A stretch of DNA of 64,000 nt from JAAYJG01 sp964450305. GTDB lineage: Bacteria; Bacillota; Clostridia; DSM-8532. The notes beneath the pieces are model-generated. The model made no database searches and was not told the DNA's origin. It saw only the letters and a list, made by a program, of their open reading frames with translations. The number at the start of each line of letters is the position of its first letter. Positions within the stretch are counted from its first letter, which is position 1. The position numbers and the translations under genes are program-made. Below are positions 55,373 through 63,922 of the stretch, in pieces. The stretch spans positions 1 through 64,000 of the forward strand of contig CAYVFB010000008.1 in the NCBI GenBank assembly GCA_964450305.1. The letters run 5' to 3'.

Positions 55373-56452
55373 ATGAGTGGAAAATGTGTATTTGGAATCA
55401 TCGGAAGCGGCTGGCGGGCTGAATTTTATATGAGAATCGCACAAGCGCTGCCAGAATTGTTTGAGGTTTGTGGTGTCGTTTCCAGCAGCGAAGAAAAAAG
55501 GATCTCCATACATAGCAAATATGGCTATCGGGCTTATAGTACACGGGAAGAGTTATTAAGCTCTAACAGACCCGATTTCATTGTAGTTTCGGTCAATGGT
55601 TCCGTTGCATGTGATGTAACCGCTCAGCTTCTTTTCGAGGGCATTCCTGTACTTGTGGAAACTCCTCCGGCCAAAGACCTGAATGGATTGAAGCAACTGA
55701 ACAGGCTTGCTGTCTCCGGCTCCAAAATACAGGTAGCTGAACAGTATTGGTTGCAGCCCATGTATCAGGCCGCTTTATCCGTTATTCAATCGGGCAGGTT
55801 GGGAGAATGCCGCTATGTTCATGTTTCTTTCAGCCATGGATATCATGCGGTCAGCATGATACGCAAAGCGCTGGGCATAGGCTTTGAAAATGCTGAAATC
55901 GACGCCCGCGGGTTTTCTTTTCCAACAGTGGAGGGTTTCAGCCGAACCGGTCTTCCGGAAAAGGAGATTGTGCAGATGAATCCCCATCAGTTTGCATTCC
56001 TGGATTTTGGAGGCAAGGTAGGGTTTTATGATTTTGAAACCAGTCAGCACCGTTCCTGGGCAAGATCCCAAAGAGTGATGGCCAGGGGAGAACGGGGTGA
56101 AATCAACAACGACAGCGTGAAATATCTGAAAGATTACACAACGCCCATAGAATTCAGTTTGAAGCGGATGCAGGCGGGTGAAGGCACCAACCTGGAAGGG
56201 TTCTTTCTGAAGGGGATTTTAGCCGGTGAGGACTGGGTTTATGTGAATCCATTCCTGCCGGCCAGCCTGAATGATGACGAGATTGCAGTAGCAACCTGTC
56301 TGGTAAAGATGCGGGATTACGTTATGGGAGGCCCTTCGTTTTACAGTCTGGCGGAAGCCTCGCAGGATCATTATCTGGCCATGATGATACACAAGTCAAT
56401 AGAAACAGGGGGCAGGATCGCAACAGAAACTCAGGAATGGGCAGAGCGTTAA
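55373..56452 (+). CDS. Gfo/Idh/MocA family oxidoreductase
   Basis: A 359-residue NAD(P)-dependent dehydrogenase-like protein. An N-terminal Rossmann fold is marked by FGIIGSGWRAEFYMRIAQ. The usual EKP motif reads ETPP here (VLVETPPAKDLNGL), so the conserved lysine is replaced by Thr. AEQYWLQPMYQA is the usual start of the C-terminal domain. The loss of the lysine makes ordinary dehydrogenase activity doubtful. The substrate is unknown, but many members act on sugars. GAGAGGAGAGA precedes the ATG. Confidence 0.87.
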   Translation: MSGKCVFGIIGSGWRAEFYMRIAQALPELFEVCGVVSSSEEKRISIHSKYGYRAYSTREELLSSNRPDFIVVSVNGSVACDVTAQLLFEGIPVLVETPPAKDLNGLKQLNRLAVSGSKIQVAEQYWLQPMYQAALSVIQSGRLGECRYVHVSFSHGYHAVSMIRKALGIGFENAEIDARGFSFPTVEGFSRTGLPEKEIVQMNPHQFAFLDFGGKVGFYDFETSQHRSWARSQRVMARGERGEINNDSVKYLKDYTTPIEFSLKRMQAGEGTNLEGFFLKGILAGEDWVYVNPFLPASLNDDEIAVATCLVKMRDYVMGGPSFYSLAEASQDHYLAMMIHKSIETGGRIATETQEWAER

Positions 56453-56477
56453 AAGGGGCGATTATGTACACAATAGA

Positions 56478-57962
56478 CTATATTAATTCGCTAACCCGGC
56501 GAATCACTCCGGGCAGGTCGATAAAGTCTTGTTCCACGGCTTTTTTCAATAGCGCAGCTGGAATGAAATGATCAAATTTTGGAATAACGCTTTCACATTT
56601 AGTCTTAAAACGATGAACCTCCTGGTTTTTCAGGATATCATCCAGGGTAATGTTCGCAACCTTTATGTCCTGAAGGCATTCCATCAGGGCTTCCAGGCTG
56701 TCCTCACGGGTTTTCACCAGGATGTAATAGGGTTCAAATCCACTTAAGTGAACAAGCTGCATTCGCTTTGGAATAAAATGCCTAAGCAGCAGCATCAGCG
56801 TGTTATAGTCTGCATTGCCCATCCACGGAAGTATGCAATAAAACCCCTTATCAATGCGAATCAAATTCCGGGCTGTAAGGTTCCTGTCCCTTGAAAGGAT
56901 TCGTGCTTCTCTTAACCGGTTCAAAGCGCCCTGTTGCAGGAAGGGATACTCTTTCCTGTCTGTTAGCACCTGTTTCATCTTCTCCAGAATTCGTGTATGA
57001 ATGACGGCCAGGTCGCCTTCATCTGAAATGACAATGGGGTTGATCATGGGCTTTACATACACCCTGAAATGCTCGGTATCGCAGGAGATGACCTCCCAGG
57101 TATGCCCGGCCAGTGTCAGCGGCTCACCTGTTGCAAACTCACGGTAAACCAGCCCCACCTGCTCGGAACCGTTTAATACCGTATAGGTATCAAAGGTTTT
57201 AAAAACAGGGTAGAAGGTATAGCTGTGCACCAGTTTGCCACCCTCCATTCCCAGAATCAGCCCGCCATCTTCCAATTGCTGCAGGTGATCGAGCTTCAGC
57301 ATTCGGCGGATCACCTGTTCAAAATCATCATGGGTTATATTCTGAAAGGGAGATAACGACAGAACCTGCTGTGCCAGTGCATTTATGGATAGCTCTCCCT
57401 TTCCCGCAAGCACACTGAGGGTTTGATGATACAGAATACCGAATGGTAATTTTGGTTTTTTGGGCGGTTCGATCCACCGATCTTCAAGGTAAAGCAGTAT
57501 AACAGCGATGTTCTGAACCAGGTTCCAGGGGATTTTTCCCGGCAGGATAGCCTTTTCCTGTGGAATACCGTCATGGCATACGAAATAGATTTCTGCCGGC
57601 TGGCCTCTGCGACCGGAACGGCCCATGCGCTGCACAAAGCTGGCTACCGCCACAGGTGAATTGACCTGAATCACCCTGTCCAGTCCAGCGATGTCCAGGC
57701 CCATTTCAAGGCTTGAGGTGCCTATCACCACAACCGGCCTGTCTTTCTTCATGGCTGCTTCTGCAGCCTCACGCAGAGAAGTCGAGATATTTCCATGATG
57801 CACATGAAAATTATCTTCAGCCTGGTTTTCTGAGGCGATGGCGCGAAGCTGCACCGCTGTGGTTTCACTGCCCGCAACGGAGTTACAGAAGACAATGCAT
57901 TGTTTGTGTAAACTTTTATTGTAAATATATTGCCAAATCCCATTCATCTCTTGACTCCACAC
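56478..57962 (-). CDS. helicase paralogue lacking the first RecA domain
   Basis: A 494-codon open frame equal to the C-terminal two thirds of the helicase at 61539-63809. Homology starts at residue 8 (IWQYIYNKSLHKQCIVFCN aligned to FWNYLYEKTLNRKCIIFSN, near residue 268 of the full protein) and runs to the end. It keeps motifs V (SSLEMGLDIAGLDRVIQV) and VI (QRMGRSGRRG, 111-120) and the Lhr-like C-terminal domains, but has no Walker A, DEVH or SAT motif. The next 230 bases upstream cannot hold the missing part. Possible starts are GTG 57962 or ATG 57945. Divergence with an intact frame argues against a recent pseudogene. Confidence 0.8.
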   Translation of the reverse strand: MWSQEMNGIWQYIYNKSLHKQCIVFCNSVAGSETTAVQLRAIASENQAEDNFHVHHGNISTSLREAAEAAMKKDRPVVVIGTSSLEMGLDIAGLDRVIQVNSPVAVASFVQRMGRSGRRGQPAEIYFVCHDGIPQEKAILPGKIPWNLVQNIAVILLYLEDRWIEPPKKPKLPFGILYHQTLSVLAGKGELSINALAQQVLSLSPFQNITHDDFEQVIRRMLKLDHLQQLEDGGLILGMEGGKLVHSYTFYPVFKTFDTYTVLNGSEQVGLVYREFATGEPLTLAGHTWEVISCDTEHFRVYVKPMINPIVISDEGDLAVIHTRILEKMKQVLTDRKEYPFLQQGALNRLREARILSRDRNLTARNLIRIDKGFYCILPWMGNADYNTLMLLLRHFIPKRMQLVHLSGFEPYYILVKTREDSLEALMECLQDIKVANITLDDILKNQEVHRFKTKCESVIPKFDHFIPAALLKKAVEQDFIDLPGVIRRVSELI

Positions 57963-57979
57963 AGAACATGTGTTCTAAT
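57951..57979 (+). promoter_or_regulatory. promoter of the TerB-BrxD-helicase operon
   Basis: TTGACT (57951-57956), a 17-base spacer and TCTAAT (57974-57979), five of six consensus bases at each element. It points to the gene at 58193 and predicts a leader of about 200 bases. The -35 lies inside the first codons of the divergent truncated helicase. Confidence 0.72.
57963..57976. promoter_or_regulatory. LexA-type operator
   Basis: AGAACATGTGTTCT: six-base perfect arms around TG, with the Gram-positive SOS core GAAC-N4-GTTC at 57964-57975 (B. subtilis consensus CGAACATATGTTCG). It fills the spacer and enters the -10 of the promoter at 57951-57979, where bound LexA would block RNA polymerase. 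Confidence 0.68.
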
Positions 57980-58156
57980 ATTAGTAGTGGATGGTGTTGG
58001 GGGAAACCTGCGAGGCCATTGCCCGTTTCTTCCATTGTATGTTTTCGGTCTGCCTTTTACAAGAGGGATGGAAGGTGAATCACCAAGGGTAATAAGGTCG
58101 TTGCTGTTCATACAGCAGAAAAGATATCGGGTGGCTGCGGATGGTTATATGCAAGT

Positions 58157-58176
58157 TGCCTCTGAACAGTAACAAG
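58157..58176. repeat. dispersed intergenic repeat, partial copy 3
   Basis: TGCCTCTGAACAGTAACAAG matches the second half of the element at 11-58, with CTACCTGTGAACAGTAACAAG there. It lies in the leader of the operon, just before the ribosome binding site. Confidence 0.55.
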
Positions 58177-58192
58177 GGATAAGGGTATCATT

Positions 58193-60223
58193 ATGGACTG
58201 GAAGGATGACGAAGCATATTCCTACAGCTTTGAAGAAGACTGGGAGGGTCAGGGCACGGCTATTCCGCCCCGGCCAGATTGTCTGGGCAGCTATGAACCG
58301 GAACCGGAACCCTGCTGCGAGGAAGAATCGCAATACCAAAGTTTCAGGCCATTCGCAGTGGGGGGTACTGATGGGTATAACAGGCGGGGGGTCGCTAACG
58401 ACCATAGCAGGCAATCCGCAATTGGGGTTGTGGATGGTAAAAACAGGAAACCTCTGACAGGGGTTGCACCCTCGCGGATGAAGCAGCTGAAAACGCTATA
58501 TCAATCTGTCGTACGCCTGAACCAGGAAAGGAATGAAAATTCCTTTGTCAGGGAAGCCCAAAAACACGCCAATGATATGGGTGAAAAGGCTCGCCATGTG
58601 CCTTTCCGGTCTTATTGGCCCACCTACGAAGCCATGTCTCAAAGGCAGAAGGAATGGTATTTTTATCTCCGTTCACAGCTTCGGCAGGGGAAATACCCGA
58701 AAACCGATCTGTCCTATTTGTTTGTCTATATTTATGAAATCATCAACCAGGTGGGGGTCAACGACGCCACCGATGGTTTTTTACAATTGTGTGGTTTATG
58801 GAGTGCTTATCGCAGCACCTATTCCATCCTCGATAAGTATTTGGTGTTGTGGGTGCAGGACTATATCCTGATCTATGCCAATGGGGACTTTACAACCATG
58901 ATGACAAGAGTTCCCGATAAATCCCTGTTAACCCTGTTTCCCGATTCTCTGGCGGGCTGTTTCATGGAAAACCCCACAGCGGGCTTCACCCTCGATTTTA
59001 TCAGCCGTTTCTCTGACTACCGCTTTCACACCGGACAATTGGCCAAAAGCAACCAGGGGGGGTATTTCCTCTCACTGCTGCCGAAGGTGTTCCAGGAAGT
59101 GAATCAAAGCCTGTTTCAAGAAAAAGGCAAAGGTATTTTTGGAATATACAGGCCTGTGCACAGCAACGGCAAACGGCGGATTGCCTTTCAAAACGCCATA
59201 TACAGCGGCCTGGTCACTTCGGTGTGCCAGGATGAAATACCCTATTCCGACTATCCGCCGCTGCGGCTTTTTTTTACGTCGGTAGTCAAGGAAACCGAGA
59301 ACCGCCTGCGCGAGCAGGCACAAATCAGGGGAAGGCTTCGGGGCATCGAGCTGGAGCCAAAGGTTCTTTCGGTGATACAGTCGTTTGTCATCAGCCAGCT
59401 TTGTAAAGTGGTTCCCGACGATGAAAAGAAGAAGATTCAGGTCGATCGGGATCGAATTGTCCAGCTGCTTGAAGAATCCAATCTCATCCGCCAAAGGCTG
59501 CTTGAGGGTATCGATGAAATCACAAGAGGGGTCCGTACGAACGATGCTCCTTTTTCTCAGGATGGGAATACTTCCTGCGAGAATGATGAATGTTATGAAG
59601 ATGGTGAGCCTGTCGACATTTTGGAAACACAGCCGGGTGGGTGTACCTCTTCAGGCGAGCAGGTAATTACAGTTGCTGATTGTCCTTCTGTTAAAACAAC
59701 GCATACCTGCTTAAACAACCCTATGCAACTTGCTTTTAACCTTGAAGAGCCTGTTATAGCTCATAGGGAAGGTATTGTAGAAACCAGAAAAGGCAAGGTG
59801 GAAGCCAAAGCTTCTATGGCGGAAGCCAAAGATTTTATTGTGGAAACCAAAGATTATATGGCGGAAGCCAAAGAAAGCATCATGGAAACCAAAGGCACCT
59901 GGGCTGTGGAGCAAAGTTCAGCATGTACTGCGCTTCAAAGCAGCGGACAAACTCCTGAATTTGAGCTTTCAGGGGCTGGCTTACTGAAGCAAAATCTTAC
60001 GCAGAACCAACAAAGCCTCATGGCGTTTATCCTGCAAAACGGTGGTGAAGTGGGCACGGGTTTGATCAGCCACGCTTTTCCTCAACTGTTTCTCGAACTG
60101 GAAATGGATGAAATCAATCAACAGGCTATGGAAGCACTGGGGGACATCATTCTTGCCACAGAAGGCGCGCAGTGGCTGCTATATGACGAATACAGGGCAC
60201 AATTGGAAGGGGTTTTTAAATGA
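58193..60223 (+). CDS. TerB-N/TerB-C domain protein
   Basis: A 676-residue protein. An acidic, probably disordered head (1-90) is followed by a TerB-N domain from about 135: FRSYWPTYEAMSQRQKEWYFYLRSQLRQGKYPKTDLSYLF... is its clear signature. A helical middle leads to six tandem seven-residue repeats (527-568, pattern MAEAKD/IVETKD), and the end (about 592-676) matches TerB-C. Domains of this kind were linked by Anantharaman and co-workers to DNA-processing and stress systems with helicases and P-loop ATPases. The next gene starts inside its stop codon (ATGA). It may sense or scaffold for the ATPase and helicase. Confidence 0.88.
   Translation: MDWKDDEAYSYSFEEDWEGQGTAIPPRPDCLGSYEPEPEPCCEEESQYQSFRPFAVGGTDGYNRRGVANDHSRQSAIGVVDGKNRKPLTGVAPSRMKQLKTLYQSVVRLNQERNENSFVREAQKHANDMGEKARHVPFRSYWPTYEAMSQRQKEWYFYLRSQLRQGKYPKTDLSYLFVYIYEIINQVGVNDATDGFLQLCGLWSAYRSTYSILDKYLVLWVQDYILIYANGDFTTMMTRVPDKSLLTLFPDSLAGCFMENPTAGFTLDFISRFSDYRFHTGQLAKSNQGGYFLSLLPKVFQEVNQSLFQEKGKGIFGIYRPVHSNGKRRIAFQNAIYSGLVTSVCQDEIPYSDYPPLRLFFTSVVKETENRLREQAQIRGRLRGIELEPKVLSVIQSFVISQLCKVVPDDEKKKIQVDRDRIVQLLEESNLIRQRLLEGIDEITRGVRTNDAPFSQDGNTSCENDECYEDGEPVDILETQPGGCTSSGEQVITVADCPSVKTTHTCLNNPMQLAFNLEEPVIAHREGIVETRKGKVEAKASMAEAKDFIVETKDYMAEAKESIMETKGTWAVEQSSACTALQSSGQTPEFELSGAGLLKQNLTQNQQSLMAFILQNGGEVGTGLISHAFPQLFLELEMDEINQQAMEALGDIILATEGAQWLLYDEYRAQLEGVFK
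59771..59896 (+). repeat. six 21-bp in-frame repeats inside the TerB gene
   Basis: Exactly 126 bases: six units of 21, each encoding seven residues with core GAA(A/G)CC(A)AAA. Alternating versions encode VETK and AEAK. The result is a highly charged helix-forming spacer. Unit number could vary between strains. Confidence 0.9.
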
Positions 60224-61542
60224 ATACAATGAAGGTTCCCAAGCGGGTTTCCACAGCGTTGCTGAACTCACTCAGCGCGGGGGTTACACCAAGAATTGGG
60301 CTGGAATACATGGCGGTGGGAAGAAAACGTGAAATAGAGACGCTATTGGAGGATCTGGCCAATATCCGGGAGGGCGGCTCCATTTTCCGCATCATCGTGG
60401 GGCGATATGGCAGCGGGAAAAGCTTTCTGCTGCAGATCATCCGCAATTATGCCATGGACAGGGATTATGTCGTTATCGACGCCGACCTGTCCCCGGAAAG
60501 GAAGCTCACCGGCAACCGTGGCAGCGGCCTGGCTACCTACCGCGAGCTGCTGCAGAACATGGCCACCAGGGTCAGGCCAGACGGAGGGGCATTGAATGCA
60601 ATCCTTGAGCGTTGGATCGCCGCTGTTCAAATGCAATTGATGAAGGACGAGGGTCTTTCATTGAATGATCCCCTGCTAGCCGAACGCATGGAGCTAAGCA
60701 TTATGCAAGCTATCCACCGCATGGACGATCGCGTTCACGGATATGATTTTGCCAGGGTACTCAGTGCTTTTTGGCAAGGGCATCGCACCGGCAACGACGA
60801 AATGAAGAACGCCGCGCTGAAATGGCTCAGGGGGGAGTATCAAACCAAAACCGAAGCCAATACCGAGCTTGGCGTTCGGGTGATCATCGACGACGATACC
60901 TGGTTTGACTATATCAAGCTGTTTTCCGATTTTGTAAAACAGTTGGGTTATGCAGGCTTGATCATGCTGCTGGATGAAGGCGTGAATCTTTACAAAATAT
61001 CCAATACACAGTCCCGCAACAACAACTACGAAAAGCTGCTGAACATGTTTAATGACGCAATGCAGGGGAAGGTGCAGGGACTGGGAGTATATCTGTGCGG
61101 CACACCACAGTTCGTCGAGGATAACCGACGCGGCCTGTTCAGCTATGAGGCGCTTCGGACAAGACTGGCCGGCAGCCGATTTGCCAAAGAGCTGAAGGAT
61201 ATGCAAGGACCGTTAATCTATCTGGACAAACTAACCTACGAAGAGCTTTTTGTATTGCTGCATAAAATCCTTGAAATTCATATTGTCCATTATGGCTGGG
61301 AATGCGGGGTTTCCGAGGATGACCTGCTTTTCTTCCTGCAGCAGGCTGTAGATCGCATTGGTGCCGACGAGTGGCTGACCCCCCGTGAAATCGTGCGAGA
61401 TTTCATTTCTGTTCTGAACCTGGTGCGGCAAAACCCGGAGCAAACGTTTAAAAGGCTTGTCACCGGAGACCTGTTTAAAACAACCCATCCGGCAGATGAT
61501 AACGATATTGAGGAAAATGATGCGGCGGAGTTTAGCTTATGA
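60220..61542 (+). CDS. BrxD-like P-loop ATPase (DUF2791)
   Basis: A 440-residue ATP-binding protein similar to BrxD of BREX anti-phage systems: AVGRKREIETLLEDLANIREGGSIFRIIVGRYGSGKSFLLQ with Walker A GRYGSGKS at 61-68, the DADLSPERKLTG block, and Walker B LIMLLDEGVNL (Asp252/Glu253). GVYLCGTPQFVEDNRRGLFSYEALRTRL is the sensor-like region typical for the family. It overlaps both neighbours by ATGA. No brxC, pglX, pglZ or other BREX core genes are in the window, so this is not a full BREX locus here. Confidence 0.88.
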   Translation: MNTMKVPKRVSTALLNSLSAGVTPRIGLEYMAVGRKREIETLLEDLANIREGGSIFRIIVGRYGSGKSFLLQIIRNYAMDRDYVVIDADLSPERKLTGNRGSGLATYRELLQNMATRVRPDGGALNAILERWIAAVQMQLMKDEGLSLNDPLLAERMELSIMQAIHRMDDRVHGYDFARVLSAFWQGHRTGNDEMKNAALKWLRGEYQTKTEANTELGVRVIIDDDTWFDYIKLFSDFVKQLGYAGLIMLLDEGVNLYKISNTQSRNNNYEKLLNMFNDAMQGKVQGLGVYLCGTPQFVEDNRRGLFSYEALRTRLAGSRFAKELKDMQGPLIYLDKLTYEELFVLLHKILEIHIVHYGWECGVSEDDLLFFLQQAVDRIGADEWLTPREIVRDFISVLNLVRQNPEQTFKRLVTGDLFKTTHPADDNDIEENDAAEFSL

Positions 61543-63809
61543 GCGATAATGTTTTTTACCGATTGGCACCCTTCATCCAGGAATTCATTTACCGCAACAA
61601 TTGGACCGAGCTTCGCGCCATTCAGGTGGAGGCCTGTCGTGTCATCTTCGAAACCGATGCCCACCTGTTGCTGTCCTCCGGTACGGCTTCGGGGAAGACG
61701 GAAGCGGCGTTCCTTCCCGTTTTAACCCTTTTAACCGAGGACCCGCCGGCATCGGTTGGCGTTTTGTACATTGCCCCGATAAAGGCATTGATCAACGACC
61801 AGTTTTTGAGGCTGAACGACCTTTTGAAGGAAGCGGATATCCCGGTGTGGCACTGGCATGGGGATGTATCCGGTTCCCACAAGCAAAAAATGATCAAGAA
61901 CCCCTCGGGGGTACTGCAAATCACGCCGGAATCTCTTGAAAGCCTGCTGATCAATAAAAACCGGGATTTGGTGAGAATCTTCGGGGATCTTCGTTTTGTT
62001 GTGATCGACGAAGTCCACGCATTCATGGGAACGGATCGCGGTATTCAGGTTTTGTGCCAGCTGGAAAGGCTGCAGCGGTATATCCGCACCAAACCCAGAC
62101 GGATTGGGTTGTCAGCAACCCTTGGGGATTATACCCTTGCTGAAAAGTGGCTGGCTTCAGGCACCGATAAAGCCGTTCATACTCCACAGGTCGGATCAGG
62201 TTCCCAGAAGGTGCGTATCGCGGTGGAGCATTTCTATGAAGAGCCTGATGACGGAAATAAAAAAAAAGCCCTTTTAGCACCGGGTAATTCTGTTGATTTG
62301 AATTTCCATAGCAATCAGTGGGAGCCTAGCCATCCGCAGCCTTTCTGGAACTACCTTTATGAAAAAACTTTAAACCGAAAATGCATTATTTTCTCAAACC
62401 TGCGGGAACACGCAGAGTCCTCAATCGCGACCTTAAGGCAAATTGCAGAGCTAAGAAGCACGCCTGATATTTATCATGTGCACCATGGCAGTATTTCAGC
62501 ATCGCTGCGCGAAACGGCAGAAACAACGATGAAAGAAATGAACGGGCCTGTGGTGATCGGTGCGACTGTGTCACTGGAGCTGGGTATCGATATCGGAAGG
62601 CTGGAGAGAATCATTCAGCTGGAGGCTCCTGCTTCGGTTTCGTCTTTCCTGCAGCGGCTTGGAAGATCAGGACGCAGGGGAAACCCTTCTGAAATGTGGT
62701 TTTTATGCCGTGAGCAAAAGCCTTCGGGAGTGCCATTGCTGCCTTACCAGATCCCCTGGAGGCTTTTGCAGTCCGCAGCCATTATTCAGTTGTATTTTGA
62801 AGAACGCTGGGTGGAACCGGCTGTCAGCCGGAAATATCCTCTGGGTATGCTTTATCACCAAACCATGAGCATCATTCTTTCCACGGGAGAGGTTACCATG
62901 GCCAGCCTTGAAAAACGTATTCTTGGTATGGCCTGTTTTTCCCAGATTACCCCGCAGGATTTCCGGATGCTGATCGATCACCTGGTTAAATTGGAACATT
63001 TGCAGTTCACCGAAGAGCAGGGGCTTATCATCGGTCTGGAGGGTGAGAAGATCACATCAGGCTTCCGGTTTTTGGCCGTGTTCCCCGAGGATGACGAATA
63101 CACGGTCAATTCGGAGACGGGGCAAATCGGGAAAATTGAAATCCCGCCCCCTGTGGGGGAAAGGATTACGATTGCAGGGCGGAACTGGGAAGTGGTTGAT
63201 TTTGACATGAAGCAAAAAACGGTGTTTGTGAAAAGAGTGAACGGGAAAATCAACACCTTTTGGGTGGGCGGCTCGATGCATATTCATAATCGGGTGGTTG
63301 CAAACATTCGCAAGGTCTTGTCCGAAAACTGTGACTACCCATGGCTGAAGCCGGGGGCAGCCAGCAGGCTGGCAGAAACAAGGGCTCTTGCCAGGAAAAC
63401 CGGGCTGCTTGAAAAGCAGGTATTCAGCCTGGGAGGGAATACCGTTATGCTGTTACCGTGGCTGGGCTCAGTAGATTATCATGTGCTCAGGGCGTTCATC
63501 CAGCATTTTCTGAAGGAGCGTTTTGACCTGAAAGGTCTGGGCGGACAGGCACCCTATTTTATCCTCGCAAGGCTTGGAACAGGCACCATAGAGGAATTCA
63601 CAGCAGCTTTAGGCGAATTACTGAGCTCAAAGCCAGATCTGTTGACCTGTTTCAGTGAAGATGAGCTGGATGAACTCATCTACAGTATTGAATACAAAAC
63701 ACCAAAGTTTAACGGATTCATTCCAAAGCCACTTCTTCACAAGGGTTATGTAACGGATTACGTGCATCTGGAAAATATCACTTTACAGTGGGGACAGGTT
63801 CCTGTGTAA
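61539..63809 (+). CDS. DEVH-box helicase, BrxHI/Lhr-like
   Basis: A 756-residue superfamily 2 helicase. Q-motif-like LRAIQVEACRVI, Walker A SGTASGKT (48-54), DEVH (157-160), SAT in RIGLSATLGD, motif V SLELGIDIGRLERII, motif VI QRLGRSGRRG (from 372). The C-terminal 300 residues have the winged-helix and beta domains of Lhr-like enzymes and end in a helical domain shared with the truncated paralogue at 56478. BrxHI helicases in BREX type 2 resemble this. The start overlaps the ATPase stop by ATGA, so the three proteins are likely made in step. Confidence 0.93.
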   Translation: MSDNVFYRLAPFIQEFIYRNNWTELRAIQVEACRVIFETDAHLLLSSGTASGKTEAAFLPVLTLLTEDPPASVGVLYIAPIKALINDQFLRLNDLLKEADIPVWHWHGDVSGSHKQKMIKNPSGVLQITPESLESLLINKNRDLVRIFGDLRFVVIDEVHAFMGTDRGIQVLCQLERLQRYIRTKPRRIGLSATLGDYTLAEKWLASGTDKAVHTPQVGSGSQKVRIAVEHFYEEPDDGNKKKALLAPGNSVDLNFHSNQWEPSHPQPFWNYLYEKTLNRKCIIFSNLREHAESSIATLRQIAELRSTPDIYHVHHGSISASLRETAETTMKEMNGPVVIGATVSLELGIDIGRLERIIQLEAPASVSSFLQRLGRSGRRGNPSEMWFLCREQKPSGVPLLPYQIPWRLLQSAAIIQLYFEERWVEPAVSRKYPLGMLYHQTMSIILSTGEVTMASLEKRILGMACFSQITPQDFRMLIDHLVKLEHLQFTEEQGLIIGLEGEKITSGFRFLAVFPEDDEYTVNSETGQIGKIEIPPPVGERITIAGRNWEVVDFDMKQKTVFVKRVNGKINTFWVGGSMHIHNRVVANIRKVLSENCDYPWLKPGAASRLAETRALARKTGLLEKQVFSLGGNTVMLLPWLGSVDYHVLRAFIQHFLKERFDLKGLGGQAPYFILARLGTGTIEEFTAALGELLSSKPDLLTCFSEDELDELIYSIEYKTPKFNGFIPKPLLHKGYVTDYVHLENITLQWGQVPV

Positions 63810-63810
63810 A

Positions 63811-63922
63811 AAAGTCAAAATATCCAGGCCCGCCGCTGGGTTAATTATGCCAAGGTACCTGAGCCCCGCCCTCTGGTTCAATGAAGCCAAGATACCTGGG
63901 CCTCACCCTCTGGCTAATGACT
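63811..63922. repeat. 37-bp tandem repeat, three units
   Basis: Units start near 63811, 63848 and 63885, with consensus AAGYCAARRTAYCYRGGCC at their front and CTGG(G/T/C)T(T/C)AAT near the end. The array begins directly after the helicase stop and ends over the stop of a minus-strand frame. Confidence 0.78.

Noticed and set aside
57930..58172. 80-codon frame in the leader of the TerB operon
   Set aside because: Covers the promoter and operator and matches nothing known. A leader peptide cannot be excluded but is not supported.
58193..63809. Complete BREX system
   Set aside because: Only BrxD- and BrxHI-like proteins are present; brxA, brxB, brxC/pglY, pglX and pglZ are not in the window, though the right flank is not visible.
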